Source: Haematobia irritans (lineage: Eukaryota > Arthropoda > Insecta > Diptera > Muscidae). Taken from it: a stretch of 64,000 bases of DNA. Each line of letters begins with the position of its first letter. The stretch's first letter is position 1. The notes below the pieces were generated by a model. It was not told the origin of the DNA. It made no database searches and saw only the letters and a list, made by a program, of their open reading frames with translations. A program made the position numbers and the translations under genes. Positions 1 to 13,315 of this stretch are shown one piece after another. Location of the stretch: the NCBI RefSeq assembly GCF_050003625.1, contig NC_134397.1, positions 228,284,537 through 228,348,536 on the forward strand, read 5' to 3'.

Positions 1-925
1 AACCCTATGAGTTCAATAAACTCTAAGAATTTTTTACAAATCAGTTAAATAAATGGGGCTAATAAATCAACAACAAAAATAAAATAAATAAAAAACATCA
101 TACAATTCGAAGGTGGCTCTGAAGTTAATCTACCTACAATAAGGAATTGAATTCGTAAGTTTAACTGAAGAAAATATTGAACATTTAAATATCGAACTTT
201 GCTTGTAATTATTACAAATATATTTTTTGTTTTTACGACTTTGAGTATCTTAATTTTTTTTTGTTTTTTTAAAGCTTAAGTTTACGAAAGTTTAAAAAAA
301 ATATTTTTTCCACTTCCTAAATATTAAAAAAAATGTATCGTCTTGCAGTTTTAAAATTGTATGGAAATATTATGGAATGACCCATATAAAATTTTGATAA
401 TTTTAACAATTGTCTGCGCATGCGCACACTTTTTAGCCCCAAAATCCAAAGAGATCATTGTTGTGTTAGTTTGATTTCTTCCAATTTATAATTTTGTTAC
501 TTTTTTATTTCTCGTTTAAATTTATTTTTCTAACCAATTAGTGGCCGTTGGTCAAATATTATAAACCTGCCTTGTCTGCATGCCTACCTGCCCATTGGCA
601 CAAGTAATGTTAGTTAGAAGCCAATACCAAAGGGGCAAAATTAAACGGAACTCTAAAAAAAGTCTAAACAGTCAACATAAATCGATAAAATGAAAAGCAA
701 CGGTTTCTGGACAAATGCAAAAAAGCAAAAAACTCATTTCAAAGCACAGCTTGAGGTCTTACTCATGTTAGTGGTCCTGCTTCTTGCAGTGCAAATGAAA
801 GAATGAGTGAGTGAATGGGGCCGGTGGATCCTGTGGTTGGTAGTTAATCGAAAGGAGGATGGTAGCATAAAATTTGGAAGGGAAATGTTTATTTAGGAGA
901 CCAACCTACCATATATTAAAGTTTC

Positions 926-1400
926 CTACGGGAAATTGGTGCAAATTACTACTGACGGACATATCACAGTACTGGTACCGGTGCTTCAGTTTGTCGTAAT
1001 TTTTAAATAGTCATAATTTATTGATTTCCATACCCCCTTGAAATTAAAATCTTTTTGGATATACAGATTTAGTGAAATACGATTATCAGAATAATCTATT
1101 GTTCGACATAGTTCGACAGTTTTTCATTTCTGATGCGATTCGTGCCAAAAAGGAAACATATACCCAATAGTTTGTCCGAGACTGGCTCATGAGTACCTGT
1201 CTATGGGGTGCTCCCACTAAATTGTCCAGGACGTGTCTTTTGGAATGAGTCCAAGACGTGTCCTAAAGTGTAAATTTACCCCGTCAATGACAAACCCATG
1301 TTAAAGTGACCGGTCCCTTCCATACGTTTTGACCAGAACTGGGACTGATCCATACACACCAGCGACTAGTCCTGTGGATGATTCATTTCCCGTAGGGTTA
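926..1400. mobile_element. MITE with CCTACGGGAAAT ends
   Basis: CCTACGGGAAAT at 926 and ATTTCCCGTAGG at 1386 are inverted. The interior has GTGTCTTTTGGAATGAGTCC and GACCGGTCCC stretches. A reversed fragment with GGACACGTCCTGGGAC is at 45560-45650. Confidence 0.6.
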
Positions 1401-1489
1401 TTACATTTTTCGTACTATTAAAAACATTTTCATTGATTTAGTGAAAATTTTTCATAGTATCAATGAAAATGAAGAATAATGTCACCATA

Positions 1490-1702
1490 ATATTTCCAAT
1501 TAAAATTTTAATTGAATTTTCAAAAATATTTAAATAAAAATTCTTTAATTAAAATAAAAATCAACGACAATAATTAATACTATCAATTAATTTTTTAATT
1601 GACTTTGATGATTGATACTATCATTTCAGTGATTGAAGGTATTTCAATTAAAATTATTCGGATCAATAATTTCTTGATTGAATCCAAAAATTATTTTTTT
1701 GT
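1490..1702. repeat. AT-rich MITE fragment
   Basis: Shares the ATTAATTTTTTAATTG, TGATTGATACTATC and TTGATTGAATCC motifs of the 9863 element; termini not clear. Confidence 0.5.
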
Positions 1703-2009
1703 GTTTAAATTTTAATAAAATGTTCTGTGTGTGTTTTATACATATCTTGCTCAACGAAATTTTCGAATCATTAAGCATAGGTGGTTAGAGTAGTAGGTCC
1801 GTCGGCGGCAAGTGATCTACTAAAGAACTTATCCAAGCACATATATGATCGACTGCCATGAAACTACTCAAAAACTCTTGCGGATTGCAATTGAACAGCA
1901 CTAAAGATTGTACTGAAATGGTACGCGTTTCATTCTCCAAAACCTAGCATCGAATCAATTTTCAATATGTATCTTTTTGAACATATTTTTTGTACCAACC
2001 ATCAGAACG

Positions 2010-2999
2010 ACTGGTGATGGCGGTATAATAAGTTTGTCATTCCGTTTGTAACACATCGAAATCAGGGAGGAATTCTAAGACGATATAACCATGTCCGTCT
2101 GGCGGTCTGTCTGTTGTAATCGCAGGATATAGCCATATTTGATTTTTGGGGTTATATACACCGCATTTTTTATCTAATTTAATTGAAAGTTAAAACCTTG
2201 AGGTATTTTATGTCCACAAATATGTGTGCCACATATGGTTTGTATAGCCGCCATATAAATCGATCTCCCGATTTGACTTCTAGAACTTCTACACACCGCA
2301 TTGTTATTCGATTTGCGTGAATTTTGAAATCTAGAGGTACTTTAGGTCCACAAATATATGTTCAGAATATAGTATTTTGGTATATCCCCATAAAAACTGA
2401 TCTTCCGACTTGAATTATTGGACTTAGGCACACCGTAATTTTTATCAGATTTACCTGAAATTGGGATTCTAGAGGTATTTTTGGCCCACAAAAACGTGTT
2501 CGGAATATGTGGTGTATGGGTCCATGTTGTGATATAGCCCGCCATATAGACCGATCTTTCGATTTCACTTACTGAGCTTCTTGAGCCGCAATTTGTATAC
2601 GATTTGCATGAAATGTGGAGGTACCATAGGTCCACAAGTAGGTGTGCCAAATATGGTGTATATCGGTCCAAGTTTATGTAGAGCTCGCATATAGACCGAT
2701 CTCACGATTTGACTTCTTGGGCTTAGACAAAATGCAATTTATATCCGAAATATCTAGAGGTATTGTGGGTCCAAAAAAACGTGTTCCGAATAGGATCTGT
2801 ATCGGTCCATGCTACCCGATTCCACTTCTTGAGCTTGTAGACGCCGCAATTTTTATAGATTTGCATGAAATCGGAAATGTGGAGGTACTTTATACCTACA
2901 AATAGGTGTGGCGACTATGGTGTGTATCGGTCCATGATTTGGTGTAGCCCCTATGTAGGCCGAACTACCGATTTGACTTTGTGAGCTTTTATACTCTGG
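2010..2999 (-). repeat. Third degenerate tandem-repeat element
   Basis: Units of about 140-170 bp repeat AGGTCCACAAATATG, GGTGTATATCGGTCCA, GCCATATAGACCGATCT and GATTTGACTTC. It begins near a TTTGTCATTCCGTTTGTAAC segment shared with R153 termini. Frames here are incidental. Confidence 0.65.
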
Positions 3000-3027
3000 C
3001 TTAAGGGTAAATAAGGCCTTAAGGGTA

Positions 3028-3637
3028 CACTGAAAAAAATATTTACGTGATATTAAAGATTACGCAACCTAAATTTTAGGATGCGAAATTTACAAAATAT
3101 TAAAGACAAACCCTTTTTTCATTAAATTTAGGACAAACATTTTGTAAATTTGCGTTCCTCCGTTAAAGTCCCATGTCTTGGAACTAACGCTAATTTTCCT
3201 TAAAGCAAAGAAACACATTTTTGATTTAATGAAATTCTCCTTAAATTAACTGAAATATTGAAACTTTAGATTTAAGATAAAAACGCTTCAAATATAGGCT
3301 AATACTTATTTTGTGGATTTAGCGTCTTTGGTTTAAAGTTTTTTTTTTTTAATTAAGAAAAAATTGTTTACTTTGAAGTATCCGTTATAATTTGGATTTT
3401 TAAACTGGCATTTGTATGTACGTGAATAGCTTTATTAATATACCGGAAAAATATAATGAACATTCGATAAACGAGATCTGTATCCTAATTTTAACTTTAT
3501 AGATCCTAGATTTAAAGTCAGATAGGTGGCTAAAAAATTCTTTATTTTAAAGAAGTCGCATCATTGGCTCGGAATCAATACCAAAATTCTTAAGGGAAGG
3601 TCAAAATCTTTGGATCCAAGTAAACTTTTTTTGAGTG
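3028..3637. mobile_element. TA-flanked MITE related to the 35390 family (610 bp)
   Basis: Starts CACTGAAAAAAATATTTACG and ends CTTTTTTTGAGTG, with TA on both sides (3026-3027, 3638-3639). The right half (GGATCCAAGTAAAC) is shared with 45770 and 50543. Confidence 0.8.
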
Positions 3638-4450
3638 TATAGATCGCTCAAATTGCATGAAACTAGAAAGAATATTTTCCGATTTTGCTTATCGTGCTCA
3701 TACGATTAATGCGGGCAAAAAATTATAGAATTTATGTATCAAATCATATGAACGACGTTATTTCATCGAATTATTAGCACGTTTATACGATAATTCAAGA
3801 TTTCTCCAAAACTCAAACAAGAATGATTGTAACAATTTAGAATCTGATGTACACACAAAATAATATTATCATTTTTGAGCTAACAATAAATTGTTGTTAC
3901 AGAAAATTTTGAAGTTGAACTAAATTTTTGTTGATATAACAAAATATATAAAATCGTAATTGTATTTACAAAATACGTTGTTTGCTCAAACTTAAACATA
4001 ATTTTAATTGTAGTGACAATCAAATTAATTGATATTTTTTGTGTGTATGTTATTATCTTCGGCAAACGTACAATATGAACCAATCGTCTTGGGAGACTGT
4101 CTCCCATCAAATCCCTTGGAATTCTATACATTCCCAAGTAACGTTCTACGACGAAAAGTTTTCAAACGAAATTATTACATTTGATTCATGGCAGTGGGTA
4201 TTTAATATTCGGGACGGCCAAACTTAAGGCCACTTCTTTTAACTTTTTTGTATTGTATTTTCATAAAATTTGGAACCATAATCCTTCATATTAGACTATT
4301 ATTTCAATGTATCATGCGAGGACATTCCCTCTTCTATATGCGGTAAAATAAAATTACGAATACGAACATTCTGAAATAAAGTTTCCACACGAGATAAAAT
4401 TTCCCTTACCTGCCTGATGTAAGGCTAAATATATATATGACCCCCTCGTG

Positions 4451-6649
4451 CACTGAAAAAAAAGCATACTCGGTTCCAAAGATTTTGTCTTTACTTTAAA
4501 AAATTTGGTATTGATTCCGAGCCAAAGATGCGGAGAATACAGGTAAGGATACTTTTAAGACACAATTCTCTTTTAAATTTTGGTTCTGTGTACTTGCTTC
4601 TAGGAAGAAAATATTAATTTTTCGCTTTCTCAGCTTTTTTTCTTCATATGCTATCAAAGTCCTTTAAAAACGAGTTAACGGCAACTTTATTTTCCAAATT
4701 AGGACTCGACTTCCAGTAGAAATTATGCTATGTTTCAAGTAAAAAACTTCTTTAAAATAAAGTTTTGAAAAACATGTCCTATATTTGAACGATTTTTTGC
4801 TTTGTAGTCAAGATGCAAAAAGACAACAAATTTAAAGAAAATTTCATTAAATTTAAAGAATTTTTCTGAATTATTAAGTCAAGTTGACCTTAGCCTATAA
4901 ATTTTTTCTTTCATGTTAAGATACCCATTTTTAAGTCAAATCACTTAATTATACACACAGAAAACAAATTTGTTGTGCCAACCAATTTTTTTGCCAACCG
5001 ATTTATTTGGTCCCATCTACCATCAGAATATAACCGACAATATTTGTAAGAGCAACCAATTCTTGTCTGGCACAACAATACATAAATTGTTTGGATAACT
5101 AAAATTTGAGCACACTAACACTCTAATTGGTAATCCCAACCAATAAAATGTCATTCGTTTGTTAAAACAACTAATTATTTTTTCGGACAACCTTATGAAA
5201 TTAAGAAACCTTCCTTTGAATTAAGTTTAATTTATATTTAATTTTATTACATATTAATATTTTTTGTATTGATTATTGAGCTAATAAAAATTCGTCATCT
5301 GTACAATATTTTTGAACTGGGAAAGAAACTTCACAAAATAGCTAGTTGCGATGTTTGCAAACCAATCTGCATAATTTTCAGGCGCAAGGAGGTCCTCGGC
5401 CTATGAGAAATCTTCTAAACTTGTTTTCTCCGATTTCATAAATCTTATTGGTGGACAGTTCTCAAAATATTTTGCTTTTAAAGCCTGAAAGAAAAAAATA
5501 CATAACGAAATTTTTGCATTAATATCCAATTTGGCATGATCGCGGTCTGATGGCAAAATTTGTCTAAAAGTACACGCCTTGCATGATTACATATACCATT
5601 CGGTTTGTGTCGCAGAAGTAAAGCCAATGTATCCGAAACACCTACAGAGCTTAGAACTGAATGGAAATGTTTCAGTTGCGGTATTTATAATTACCGGATC
5701 GATTTTCAGCGTGACTCTGAACTCAGGCATGGATCATGAAATGTTGTCGTTACATCGGAAGTCGTCACATTTGTTGGGATATCCCAAGAGGGAAAAAGGT
5801 AAAGAGTGAGGAGTATTAACTTAATTTGATGTTTAAATTACTTACCACTTAAGAATACAGCTACCCAATTTAAAAATATACAAAAAATCTCTCAGACTTG
5901 GCCACTATGAAAACGCGCACCTACTAAACGTGGACGGTTTTCTAACTGGACACCTGCCAAATGTGGACAAAAGTTAGACGACCGTTTGTGTCTTCCATTC
6001 ACTGTATATGTATAACTCACAGCAATCCTTTATGGACAGAATGTTCTCTAAATTTGAGTAAACGTCATCAAAATATTGAATTGAAATTTAAAGAATTTAA
6101 AGTTGATAATTAATTAGGCAAAACACAATATATTTGTTGTTATATATGTATATGTAGTCCATAGCAACCAATTCCCTTTATAAATATCAAATCTGTTAAC
6201 ACAACCAACTTAGTTGTTAAACAGACCTTCAGTTGGGCATGGAAGCATATTGGCAAAAGAAGTCAGTTAGCACAACGGTGTGCAATAAATTGAAATGGTT
6301 GCTTACTTCAATATATAAATAACGACCAATACTTGGTCGTGTGTACCAACTTTCGGTCACACCTCTATTATATTGGTTATATAAACTATCTAACAAAAGA
6401 AATAACTAACAATTATTCCCCACAATTAAAAATTGTGAGTCTCTACTATCAAATAGTTGTCGTAATCGAATTCCAACCAATCATTTCTCTGGGTGTAAGG
6501 ACAATACGACTTCATTGAAAAGTTTATCGACTTTTGGACAAGGAAAATAACTTTATTTTAGAGAAATGCGTCTTCTATGCTAAGCAAAATTTGTATTCGT
6601 ATTTTAATGACATGAAATCTTTGACCTCACGACAATATTTTTTTCAGTG
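4451..6649. mobile_element. MITE of the 35390 family, split by another element
   Basis: The left part 4451-4953 and right part 6496-6649 join to match the reverse of 35390-36044 (AATCACTTAATTA then AAGGACAATA). The 1,542 bp between is an insertion with a TA duplication. Confidence 0.85.
4954..6495. mobile_element. 1,542-bp TA-flanked insertion with CACACAGA...CTGGGTG ends
   Basis: Starts CACACAGAAAACAAATTTGT and ends CATTTCTCTGGGTG; TA is present at 4952-4953 and 6496-6497. Internal text repeats variants of CAACCAATT and TTGGTTG throughout. No transposase frame. Its ends resemble those of the hairpin MITE at 17966. Confidence 0.8.
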
Positions 6650-8280
6650 TGGGAAAAAATATCAAGTGTATCATCCATTTAAGTAACTGGAATTGAATTT
6701 TTTTATGAAAAAACATCTGTTCATAATCAAATAGCTGTTCCCTCCTTTCCTGAGTGTCCCTCGTTTAATACTTCAAACTGTAGTTAAAAATTTTATTGAA
6801 CGAAGAAACGGCATTAAACAGCCAATTTTCAAATACCACTATGTTGATTTCCTTTTCTGTTCGTTTCTGCTGAGCCCTCACAAAAAGATTTGGAATTTCT
6901 TTAAAATGTTTTTCTTTTCGCCTTCAAACTGTGCTTAGTCAAAGTCTCTGGCTATGGGAGGGGATTCAAAGAAAAATTTCCTTTCTGGGTTTTACTAAGA
7001 TGGTCATTGTCTTTTATTGAGCATGGTGTTGTTGTTGTTGTTTTTGTCACAATCATTCATAACTGGTGGCATTTTCTTGTACAACAGTGTTTTTCCTCCC
7101 TACAAGCAGGCGTGTTTCATGTCTTATGGTTTGTTTTCTGGTTTTCAAATCTTGTTCGTTTTGTCGTCATAAAATTTAGGTAAAGTGAGAGTTTTCATGT
7201 CTACAATCTTTGGGATGCGAATTATTTAAAATAATCGTTAGTTTTATTACTCATTAAGGCAAACGAATGGTATGGACAAATGAAAAAACAGACTTATGAA
7301 AAACTTTTATGAAATAAAATCCTCAGTAATTTTCTTGCTGTTGTCGTGAATTAAAAGCAGAAGGGCCGATGAATCTTCAGATTTGTGTATTTTTTTGCAG
7401 TTTATGCTTTAGCTAAAAAAATGCCTCAAAGGGTCAAATGCATGCAACCCCATACCATACCATAACCACGTTTGCAACGAAGCTGGATATGATGAAAAAA
7501 TCTCAAATTTTATATCCGCATTTGCAATTCATTGCAGAGGGTTTTTCTTAACAGGATGTGGCAGCAACACTCTAATAATCATTGGGGCCAACCATAGTAA
7601 AACATTTTGCATCGATAACAAGGATGATCATTGCTCCCTCGACTTCGTTTACTTTGCAATTTACGAAAAATAACTGATAAAAAAAGGTTACGTGCTGTGT
7701 AGTTGTCCATGATGATCATAGATGGAATGACTGAAATTTAAGATGTCTTTAAAGATGAATCGAGAAATTTAATATCATCGAATTCACTTTTGGTAGACAA
7801 CAGCTTTTGATAATTTTATAAATCTCTATCTCACGTCCATTAAAAAGTGAAATTGTTGGGAAATTTTTGGAGAAATTGAAAATATTCGTGGAAACTTATG
7901 TGTAGGTGAATGACAATGTAATACCACTATTGGTCAATGGATACAAGGAATTGTATTTTGAACTTCATGTAGACATCGAGTGCATAGTACATAGTCATAA
8001 CAACCACATAAGGAGAATTTTTTTCAGATTTTATACAAATCACATTTCGAGTAAAGCTGAATATTAAAGAGTCATACTTGAGATTACTCAATAACATAAT
8101 TCCCTTTTTAACCCTAGACAGCCAATCCACGTCTGAGAGACATATGGATTTTTTTTTATTTTTCGCTCTCCCTCACTAAAAATAAATACTGAAAATGTGT
8201 TTTTTTTACACAACAAATAAAAGTTTATGCAGAATTAATAAGGATTTGAAGAACCCGTGAAAGTATACAAATTAAAAAAA
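6650..8280. other. Unassigned intergenic or intronic DNA
   Basis: Moderately complex, with simple runs such as GTTGTTGTTGTTG near 7030. No domain or repeat end recognised. Confidence 0.5.
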
Positions 8281-9682
8281 AACAAGTAAATAAGGCTCCA
8301 AAACCAAATCTCGGGATCGGTTTATATGGGGGCTATATATGATTATGGACTGATATGGACCACTTTTGGCATGGTTGTTAAATATCATATACTACCACCA
8401 CGTACCGAATTTCAACCAGATGGGATGAATTTTGCTTCTCCAAAAGGCACCGGAGGTCAAATCTGGGGATCGGTTTATATGGGGGCTATATACAACATAA
8501 TTATGGACTGATATGAACCAATTCCTGCATGGTTGTTGGATACCATATACTAACATCACGTACCAAATTTCAACCGAATCGGATGAATTTTTCTCTTCCA
8601 AGGGGCACCGTAGGTCAAATCTGGGGATCGGATTATATGGGGGCTATATATAATTATGGACCTATTTTTGCATGGGTGTCTGAGGACATATATTAACACC
8701 ACGTACCAAATATCAACTGAATCAGATGAATTTTGGTCTTTCAAGAGGATCCGGAGGTCAAATCTGGTGATCGGTTTATATGGGGGCTATATATAATTAT
8801 GGACCGATGTGGACCAATTTTTGCATAGTTGTTAGAGACCATATACTAACAGCATGTACCAAATTACAGCCGGATGGGACGAAATTTTCTTCTCTTAGAG
8901 GCTTCGCAAGCCAAATCTGGGGATCGGTTTATATGGGGGCTATATATAATTATGGACCGATGTGGACCAATTTTTGCATGGTCATAAGAAACCATATACT
9001 AACACTATGTACCAAATTTCAGCCGGATCGGATGAAATTTGCTTCTCTTAGAGGCTTCGCAGGCCAAATCTGGGGATCGGTTTATATGGGGGCTATATAT
9101 AATTATGGACCGATGTGGACCAATTTTTGCATGGTCATAAGAGACCATATACTAACACCATCTACCAAATTTCAGCCGGATCGGATGAAATTTGCTTCTC
9201 TTAGAGGCTCGGCAAGCCAAATCGGCGGATCGGTTTATATGGGGGCTATATTTAATTATTGACCGATGTGAACCAATTTTTGCATGGTTGTTAGAGACCA
9301 TATACTAACACCATGTACAAAATTTCAGCCGGATCGGATGAAATTTGCTTCTCTTAGAGTATCGGCAAGCTAAATTTGGGGGTCCGTTTATATGGGGGCT
9401 ATACGTAACAGTGGACCGATATGGTCCATTTGCAATACCATCCGACCTACATCAAAAGCAACTACTTGTGCCAAGTTTCAAGTCGATAGCTTGTTTCGTT
9501 CGGAAGTTTGCGTGATTTCAATAGACGGACGGACGGGCATGCTCAGATCGACTCAGAATTTCACAACGACACAGAATATATATACTTTATGGAGTCTTAG
9601 AGCAATATTTCGATGTGTTACAAACGGAATAACAAAGTTAATATACCCCCATCCTTTGGTGGAGGGTATAAAAATTGTAGTG
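8281..9682 (+). mobile_element. 153-bp tandem-repeat element (R153), plus orientation
   Basis: It starts near AACAAGTAAATAAGG and ends TGGTGGAGGGTATA. The core is a tandem array of a ~153-bp unit containing GGATCGGTTTATATGGGGGC; clear starts lie at about 8780, 8933, 9086 and 9239, with more diverged units before. Because 153 is divisible by 3, an open frame runs through the array as a 51-residue repeat starting MGAIYNYGP, which I regard as incidental. No transposase is encoded. Related copies lie at 16925-18560 and 60527-61893, both inverted. Confidence 0.8.
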
Positions 9683-9689
9683 CCTAGAA

Positions 9690-9860
9690 GCCCAGAGGGT
9701 CATGGGTTCAATAGCAGTTTCGACCAAACACCAAGCAATTTTTCAGCTGGTGACATTCCTGAGTGTTTCAAACATACTAAAGTTCACCACGGTGGTATCA
9801 CAATAGACTGAATAGTCTAAGTGAGCGTGAAATATCGGGCAGCCAAATTACCTAACCTAA
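9690..9860 (+). mobile_element. 5'-truncated SINE fragment
   Basis: Starts around the old B-box (GGGTTCAATAGC), runs through GGTATCACAATAGACTGAAT, and ends CCTAACCTAA. Same family as 43782-44129 reversed. Confidence 0.7.
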
Positions 9861-9862
9861 CA

Positions 9863-10148
9863 CACACAAAAAATTTTCTGATTCAATCACGATATTAATT
9901 GGTCCAATCAATTTTTTAATTGAAATGTCTTCAATCACAGAAATGATCGTATCAAAAAAAAAATTAATTGAAGGTCAATTAAAAATTTAATGAATCCAAT
10001 TAAAAAATTAATTGATACTATTAATTTTTGTGATTGATTTTTGTTTCAATAAAAAAATTTGTTGAATCAATTAAATTTTTAATTGAATATTTTTTAAAAC
10101 TCAATTAAGGCTTTAATTGGAAAAATTTTCGTGAAATTTTTTTCTGTG
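9863..10148. mobile_element. AT-rich MITE, shorter copy
   Basis: Starts CACACAAAAAATTTTCTG and ends AATTTTTTTCTGTG. The interior is built from CAATTAA and AATTGAT motifs in both orientations. It lies right after the SINE tail. Confidence 0.7.
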
Positions 10149-10236
10149 AACCTATCTGGAGGCTATACCAAAACATGGACCGACACACTATAGTCTAACT
10201 GAACCTGAAATATCGGACGGCCAAATTACCTAACCT
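10149..10236 (+). repeat. SINE 3' fragment
   Basis: AACTGAACCTGAAATATCGG, then GCCAAATTACCTAACCTA, matches the SINE 3' end. About 90 bp. Confidence 0.5.
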
Positions 10237-12762
10237 ATGTTATATACCTATACCAAAACATCGACCAACACACTATATTCCTATTTGACCTAAATACCTA
10301 AAATACCTTTAAAATTTTAATTTCCAGCAAATCTCCGAACTTTGATATATAAGTCTATTATCTTTCCACAATTAAGTCACATAGAGAGTTATTCTTTGAT
10401 TGCTATAGAATTTCAAAAGTTTCGCGGCAAATATAGGTTTACATTATAATTCTTTCGAAACAACTATTTTAATCTATTTTACTTATGATGGCAGAAATTT
10501 TATCTTACCATCATCTCATTGTGGTGGGCATGTACTGTACATAGGAAATTAAACTCCCACATGTATTTCAAATAAATCCTATAAGATAAACATATCAATA
10601 TAGGGCATCAATTCATCTATCAATTTCTATTGCAATAAAACTCTTTCCGCCAACATTTATCAATCCAGAACATATGTGGCTTTCAGCAAAATTTATTAGA
10701 ATATGGATTGTGTAGAAAACTACAGGCAGGTGTTAAAAAATAGGTCGCAGCAAAAAATCTCTCATATCCGGTAGAGTAAATGAAATACCAGTATATAATT
10801 CTATAGACATCTTTGAAGACAAAACAGAAATTGTGATTGGCGAAACATTGTTATAAAAACTTTTGCAGGTAGACTGAGAAGATGCCAAACGACATTTAAA
10901 TTTTTAGACAAAAAACAAAAAGCATAATAATAACAAATATTGAGTCACCATTTAGCACTGTACGAATTTTTTATATAAAATACAAGAATATTTCGATGAA
11001 TGATAAAGTCAAGGCAAAATATTGACATTTTCGCTTAAAATACAAAAAAAAAAAATAAGCAATTAAACAATTAAAATCAAAACCCCAAAAAACGGAAATG
11101 CTAGGGTGAAATCCATAATATGTTAGCTTGTATGGATATCAACCATCATCCTGAAATTATTTCGACAAATAAAAATTGTCTTACAAATGCATAAATATTT
11201 ATAAAAACCAATTATTTTTAATGGCAATCATTAAAGAAATTTATGCATTTCCTTACACTGCTCATAAATACATGAAAACATTTTCTTGGTTTTAGTTTAA
11301 ATTTCAGTAATTGTTGGAATAATTTTTGCATGACTGAACAAGTGAAAGTGCCGACCCCAAAAGTGACCACTGGACACTGCCTTTTTTTAATAAATGATTG
11401 TAATGGCAAATGTTGTTGTATGAACCATGTGGCGCTGGGAAAATCATAATAAATTGTCAAAAAAAAATCTTATAAGCGTACAGGTTATATTTTTTCTCTT
11501 ATAATAAGCCAAATTTTTTTGGTAATAAATTTAAGCAGAAACTCTCTTCACTAAATTTACCAATTAAGTGGTCAAGCGAGTATGTGGTAATAGTCACAAC
11601 CAAATTCAAATAGATAGAAGTTGCTTTTAGCATTATTGCAACCGCCAAAATTTAACCCACATGTTTTGTTTTTCTATATCTTGTATTTTTATACAGAGGC
11701 TGAGGTGTATATGATATCATGACAGGAAACACTGAGCAACACAGTGGGTAAACTATAACAAAAATTGAGAAAGATTCAAATACGCGAGGAAAAAATTCTT
11801 GATTTTTAAAAGAGATGAACCTAAAAGTTTGGCTACATTTATTGGTAATTTCTTCAGGTCTAAAGCGAAAAATCTTTTAAAATTCGAAGCCATTGTGTTA
11901 ATAACGTTGTTCCTGCAATGGGGAATGAATGAGGTTGCTCAGATAAGTATGCTCTCCCTTTGGGCATGTTGCAAGAACATCGCTGAAGCTCTTTCTTAAT
12001 AAAAAACCACTGTCGGAAACCAGAGCGAGTCTTATGAACCCTCCATATGGACTGTGTAGAAATTACTGGCGTTGTGGTAACAGTCATTGATGGCAAGGGC
12101 AATGCTACATCGATTCAGAATTTCACCACGACAGAGGGTGTAAAAATGAACTTTTCTATTTTTGCACAATTAGAAAAAGTCGACTTTCAACTTTTTGACT
12201 TTTATAAACGTCAACTTATTAAGTTTACTAAATTTTTAAATTTGTGGACTGTTCAAAATCTACATTTGCCGAAATCACGTTTGACATTAAAAAAAATTCA
12301 AATTTGGTCGCTATTAAAGGTCGATGAATCAATATTGGCCAACCTCGTAGTTCGTTATAAAAAATATAAGTGCCGATTACTTAATCCTTTGACTTTTTTG
12401 CCAAATAGTCTATTAGTCATAAACTTGTTTTCGACTTTGGTTGAGAAAGTTGAGTCCGAAAATATAGAAAAAAAAAATCAGATGGTTTCTATCCTGCACG
12501 AATCGATGCTGTTTAGGCGCCATTCATCCATTAGCCTTAACCTAGAATAAGCAGCGCTCATGAATTAGTGAAGATCTTCATCTGTCGATTGGATATCGAA
12601 AAGAGCCTGGAGTAACGGGTTATCACTATGACCTAACATAACTATAAGTCGAATGAGAAAATTGGCACCATCAAAATTTTGAACATAGCTTGACTTAAGG
12701 TTCGAGTTAAAAAAAAAATTTCATTAAAATATTAAATTGTCAGTTTCAGTTTCCATATATTC
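10237..12762. other. Unassigned AT-rich DNA
   Basis: No gene supported. A frame at 12047-12550 lies partly in an R153-like fragment (GATTCAGAATTTCACCACG near 12113) and partly in a GTCGACTTTCAACTTTTTGA-type low-complexity run. Confidence 0.5.
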
Positions 12763-13315
12763 ACACACCCAAAAAGTTAACCCTTTATTTCACTAAAGCC
12801 AATTTAACTTCTATTTAGTTCATGGAATTATTACTTACTCTAATAATTTTTTGCGTACTTTAGTTAAATGGACCAAAAAGACGGGAAAAAATTATACACA
12901 AATGAAGCATAAAAAATTACTTAATTCGTATCGCTAGTTCGGATTCGTGTCATGCTCCATAAACTAACCAAACTTAATTCGTACTCCTCACAAAGTTGTT
13001 CTTTATTTCTTTAAATTTGTAAATTTTACCACAAATGCGACCATATTGAACTTCGTGTGGCGCTAAAGAAATTCGTGCAATTTTCAACACCAATTTTTTT
13101 CCTTCAAATTACAAAATTTTCTTTAACAAGTGAAAAATATTAATTATGTATTATACATTTTCTTGAATTTGACGAAAGATATTTACTTATTTTTGTGATA
13201 TCGGCGTGAAGTCAGCGACTGTAATACTGTCTAGTAAAAATTTTCTACAAATAATCTAAATTTTCTAAAATTAACCAACAATTTTTTTGATGGTTGGTTC
13301 ACTGTTTTTTCAGTG
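12763..13315. mobile_element. MITE, TTCACTAAAG family
   Basis: Contains TTTCACTAAAGCCAATTTAA, the CATGGAATTATTA segment and, near the end, TTCACTGTTTTTTCAGTG. Left end degraded (CACACCCAAAAAG). Same family as 19645, 44417, 46333 and 48282. Confidence 0.8.

Noticed and set aside
9392..9811. 139-codon open frame
   Set aside because: It spans the end of an R153 element and the start of a SINE fragment.
12047..12550. 167-codon open frame
   Set aside because: Starts in an R153-like fragment and continues through low-complexity sequence; no recognisable domain.
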